Translations under genes and position numbers: made by a program
Assembly (NCBI RefSeq): GCF_000768065.1
Contig: NZ_JRKM01000001.1
Span: forward strand, 744,001-808,000
Reading direction: 5' to 3'
Source of the DNA: Aquabacterium sp. NJ1
GTDB taxonomy: Bacteria; Pseudomonadota; Gammaproteobacteria; Burkholderiales; Burkholderiaceae_C
DNA: 64,000 nucleotides
The notes under the pieces: generated by a model
What the model saw: only the letters and a program-made list of their open reading frames with translations
Database searches by the model: none
Told to the model about the DNA's origin: nothing
In this document: in pieces, positions 62,705 to 64,000 of the stretch
Position numbering within the stretch: the stretch's first letter is position 1
Layout of the letters: the number at the start of each line of letters is the position of its first letter

Positions 62705-63619
62705 ATGAACAAGCTTGCATCCGGCCTGCGTGGCCCACTCACCAAACTCGTTCGCCTTGCCACGATCACCCCGCTGCTTGCGGCCATCCTGGCGCTGGCC
62801 TTGCCTGCACACGCGGCCACATCAGACTTCACGGCCAGCTACAAGGGTGGCTCCAGCAGTTGCGGCACCACGTACCAGATCAAGGGCAAGGAGCCTGCCG
62901 ATCAGAACAAACACCCGGTGTTCATCTACATGGTGGGCACCAGCGACACCTACGACAACGCGCAGGCCATGACCGCCGTGCAGGGCATGGCCGATCGCGG
63001 TTATGTCGCGGCCACCATCGAATATCCGAACGCGGCAATGGGCTTTTGCAACACGCTGACGGCGCGCAGCAAGTGCATCTTCGACCAGTCGAGTGCCCAA
63101 AGCGCCGTGGCAGCCCTGTGTTCGCGTGAGCACGCCGATTGCGGCAAGGGCATGGTGGTGGGCGGTTTCAGCCAAGGCGCCTTGCTGAGCATCCTGGCCA
63201 AGAACTTCGATAACCGGGTCGAGGCGGTCTATGCCACGGGCGCCCACAAGAACTACATCATCTACAACGTCAATGCCTGCGTAGGCAATGGCAAACGCGT
63301 GTTGCCATCGTCACGCTTGCGCGTGGTCAACGGCGAGAACGACCTGTATGGCGGTGGCACGCAGGCCGGCGTGCGAAGCAGCAGCGAGGCGCTCACGGGC
63401 TACCAGTGCAATGGCACGAGCTGCCTGCAAGGCAATGGCAGCGGCTGGCGCATGGTGCTGAAAAGCGAGGTGCAGGATGGCTCGGCTGACCACTGCTACA
63501 TCCGCGCCAACAGCTGCCTGAGCAATCAGAACAACCTGGACCCAGGCTGGGCGACCGGAACCGCCGAGTGGACGCTCAACGGCAACCTCGACTGGTTGAC
63601 GCAGTTCACGGCGCGCTGA
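62705..63619 (+). CDS. Secreted alpha/beta-hydrolase, poly(3-hydroxyalkanoate) depolymerase-like
   Basis: A 304-aa exported protein. The signal peptide (LLAAILALALPAHA, cleavage after AHA) is followed by an alpha/beta-hydrolase domain. The nucleophile elbow is GGFSQGALL (GxSxG, about 160-168). Asp/His candidates lie in VNGENDLYGGG and SADHCYIRANSC. Several Cys suggest disulfides in the periplasm or outside. GGAG lies 6 nt before the ATG. Substrate could be a polyester or other extracellular ester; no binding module is visible. It is convergent with nadB. Confidence 0.82.
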   Translation: MNKLASGLRGPLTKLVRLATITPLLAAILALALPAHAATSDFTASYKGGSSSCGTTYQIKGKEPADQNKHPVFIYMVGTSDTYDNAQAMTAVQGMADRGYVAATIEYPNAAMGFCNTLTARSKCIFDQSSAQSAVAALCSREHADCGKGMVVGGFSQGALLSILAKNFDNRVEAVYATGAHKNYIIYNVNACVGNGKRVLPSSRLRVVNGENDLYGGGTQAGVRSSSEALTGYQCNGTSCLQGNGSGWRMVLKSEVQDGSADHCYIRANSCLSNQNNLDPGWATGTAEWTLNGNLDWLTQFTAR

Positions 63620-63653
63620 GCCCACCCTCAGGAAAAGATGCCGACCGGCCGCC

Positions 63654-64000
63654 TCAAGGCAACCAGGCATCCTTTTTCTTGGGCTTCTTGCACAGGATGG
63701 TCGGGAAGCTGACCGGCAAGGTGCGCGGGTAGTCGCGGCTGAAATGCAGGCCGCGGCTTTCCTGGCGTGACAGGGCCGAGCGCACGATGAGCTCGGCGCA
63801 ATCCACCAGGTTGCGCAATTCCAGCAAGTCGCGGCTGACGCGGAAGGCCGCGTAGTAATCGTCGATCTCGTGGCGCAGCAGCTTGATGCGGTGCAAGGCG
63901 CGCTCCAGGCGGCGCGTGGTGCGCACGATGCCCACGTAGTTCCACATCACCAGGCGCAGTTCGTCCCAGTTGTGGGCGATGACGACTTCCTCGTCGGCGT
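63654..64000 (-). CDS. nadB: L-aspartate oxidase, C-terminal part (runs off the right edge)
   Basis: Only the last 115 codons are in the window. The reading frame continues to the edge with [47 protein letters not shown] and the surrounding helices are typical of the C-terminal domain of NadB, the flavoenzyme making iminoaspartate for NadA. The product ends [10 protein letters not shown]. It is convergent with the hydrolase. The start lies outside. Confidence 0.9.
   Translation of the reverse strand, partial: ADEEVVIAHNWDELRLVMWNYVGIVRTTRRLERALHRIKLLRHEIDDYYAAFRVSRDLLELRNLVDCAELIVRSALSRQESRGLHFSRDYPRTLPVSFPTILCKKPKKKDAWLP

Overview
The window looks like a chromosome segment of a high-GC betaproteobacterium of the order Burkholderiales. 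The evidence is the thrS-infC-rpmI-rplT-pheS order, an OmpR/EnvZ pair beside ispF, ispD and mfd, a polyhydroxyalkanoate phasin, a Bpt/Aat N-end-rule pair, and an exopolysaccharide (EPS) locus of the PEP-CTERM/XrtA-associated type. A Leptothrix/Aquabacterium/Rubrivivax-like organism would fit, but the genus is a guess. No rRNA, tRNA, CRISPR array, insertion sequence or prophage was recognised.

Layout: 0-6 kb (minus strand) is the translation operon thrS, infC, rpmI, rplT, pheS, followed by a zinc alcohol dehydrogenase where pheT would be expected. thrS is preceded by a 15-codon leader peptide with eight Thr codons and an intrinsic terminator, which is a clear attenuation signature. A second attenuator-like terminator sits directly before pheS. 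6-13.7 kb is metabolism: a secreted protein, isocitrate lyase, an omega-aminotransferase, inorganic pyrophosphatase, a phasin, the aminoacyl-tRNA-protein transferases Aat and Bpt, and a SIMPL protein. 13.9-29 kb holds OmpR/EnvZ, ispF, an ammonium transporter with a sigma-54/NtrC-type promoter, a Phd-antitoxin/zeta-toxin pair, ispD, mfd, an FAD oxidoreductase, TfoX, SerB, an alpha-oxoamine-synthase-like enzyme and an RraA-like protein.

29-60 kb is a large surface-polysaccharide region. The left part (29-45 kb, mixed strands, partly lower GC) has two O-acyltransferases, three glycosyltransferases, a sugar epimerase/dehydratase, a Gfo/Idh/MocA oxidoreductase, a beta-helix lipoprotein with a 27-copy Ala-Pro linker, a deacetylase-like protein, a Wzy/O-antigen ligase-like protein and a Wzx flippase. 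The right part (45.6-55.2 kb, plus strand) is the assembly and export machine: Wza-like exporter, chain-length regulator, tyrosine autokinase, beta-barrel protein, a fusion of an ExeA-like ATPase to a UDP-GlcNAc 2-epimerase-like domain that has lost key residues, a glycosyltransferase and the priming sugar transferase. A lipid-linked-sugar set (AglD-, ArnC- and ArnT-like proteins and a PAP2 phosphatase) follows and is translationally coupled to nadA. No exosortase gene is visible.

60-64 kb is de novo NAD synthesis: nadA, nadC, and the 3' end of nadB entering from the right edge on the minus strand, with a ComFB-family protein and a secreted alpha/beta hydrolase between.

The strongest second-look items are the thrS Thr leader, the ATPase/degenerate-epimerase fusion, the pheS terminator without a Phe leader, the Phd-zeta pair placed between ispF and ispD, and two repeat tracts (GCTCCT hexamers and a C9 run) in the polysaccharide region.
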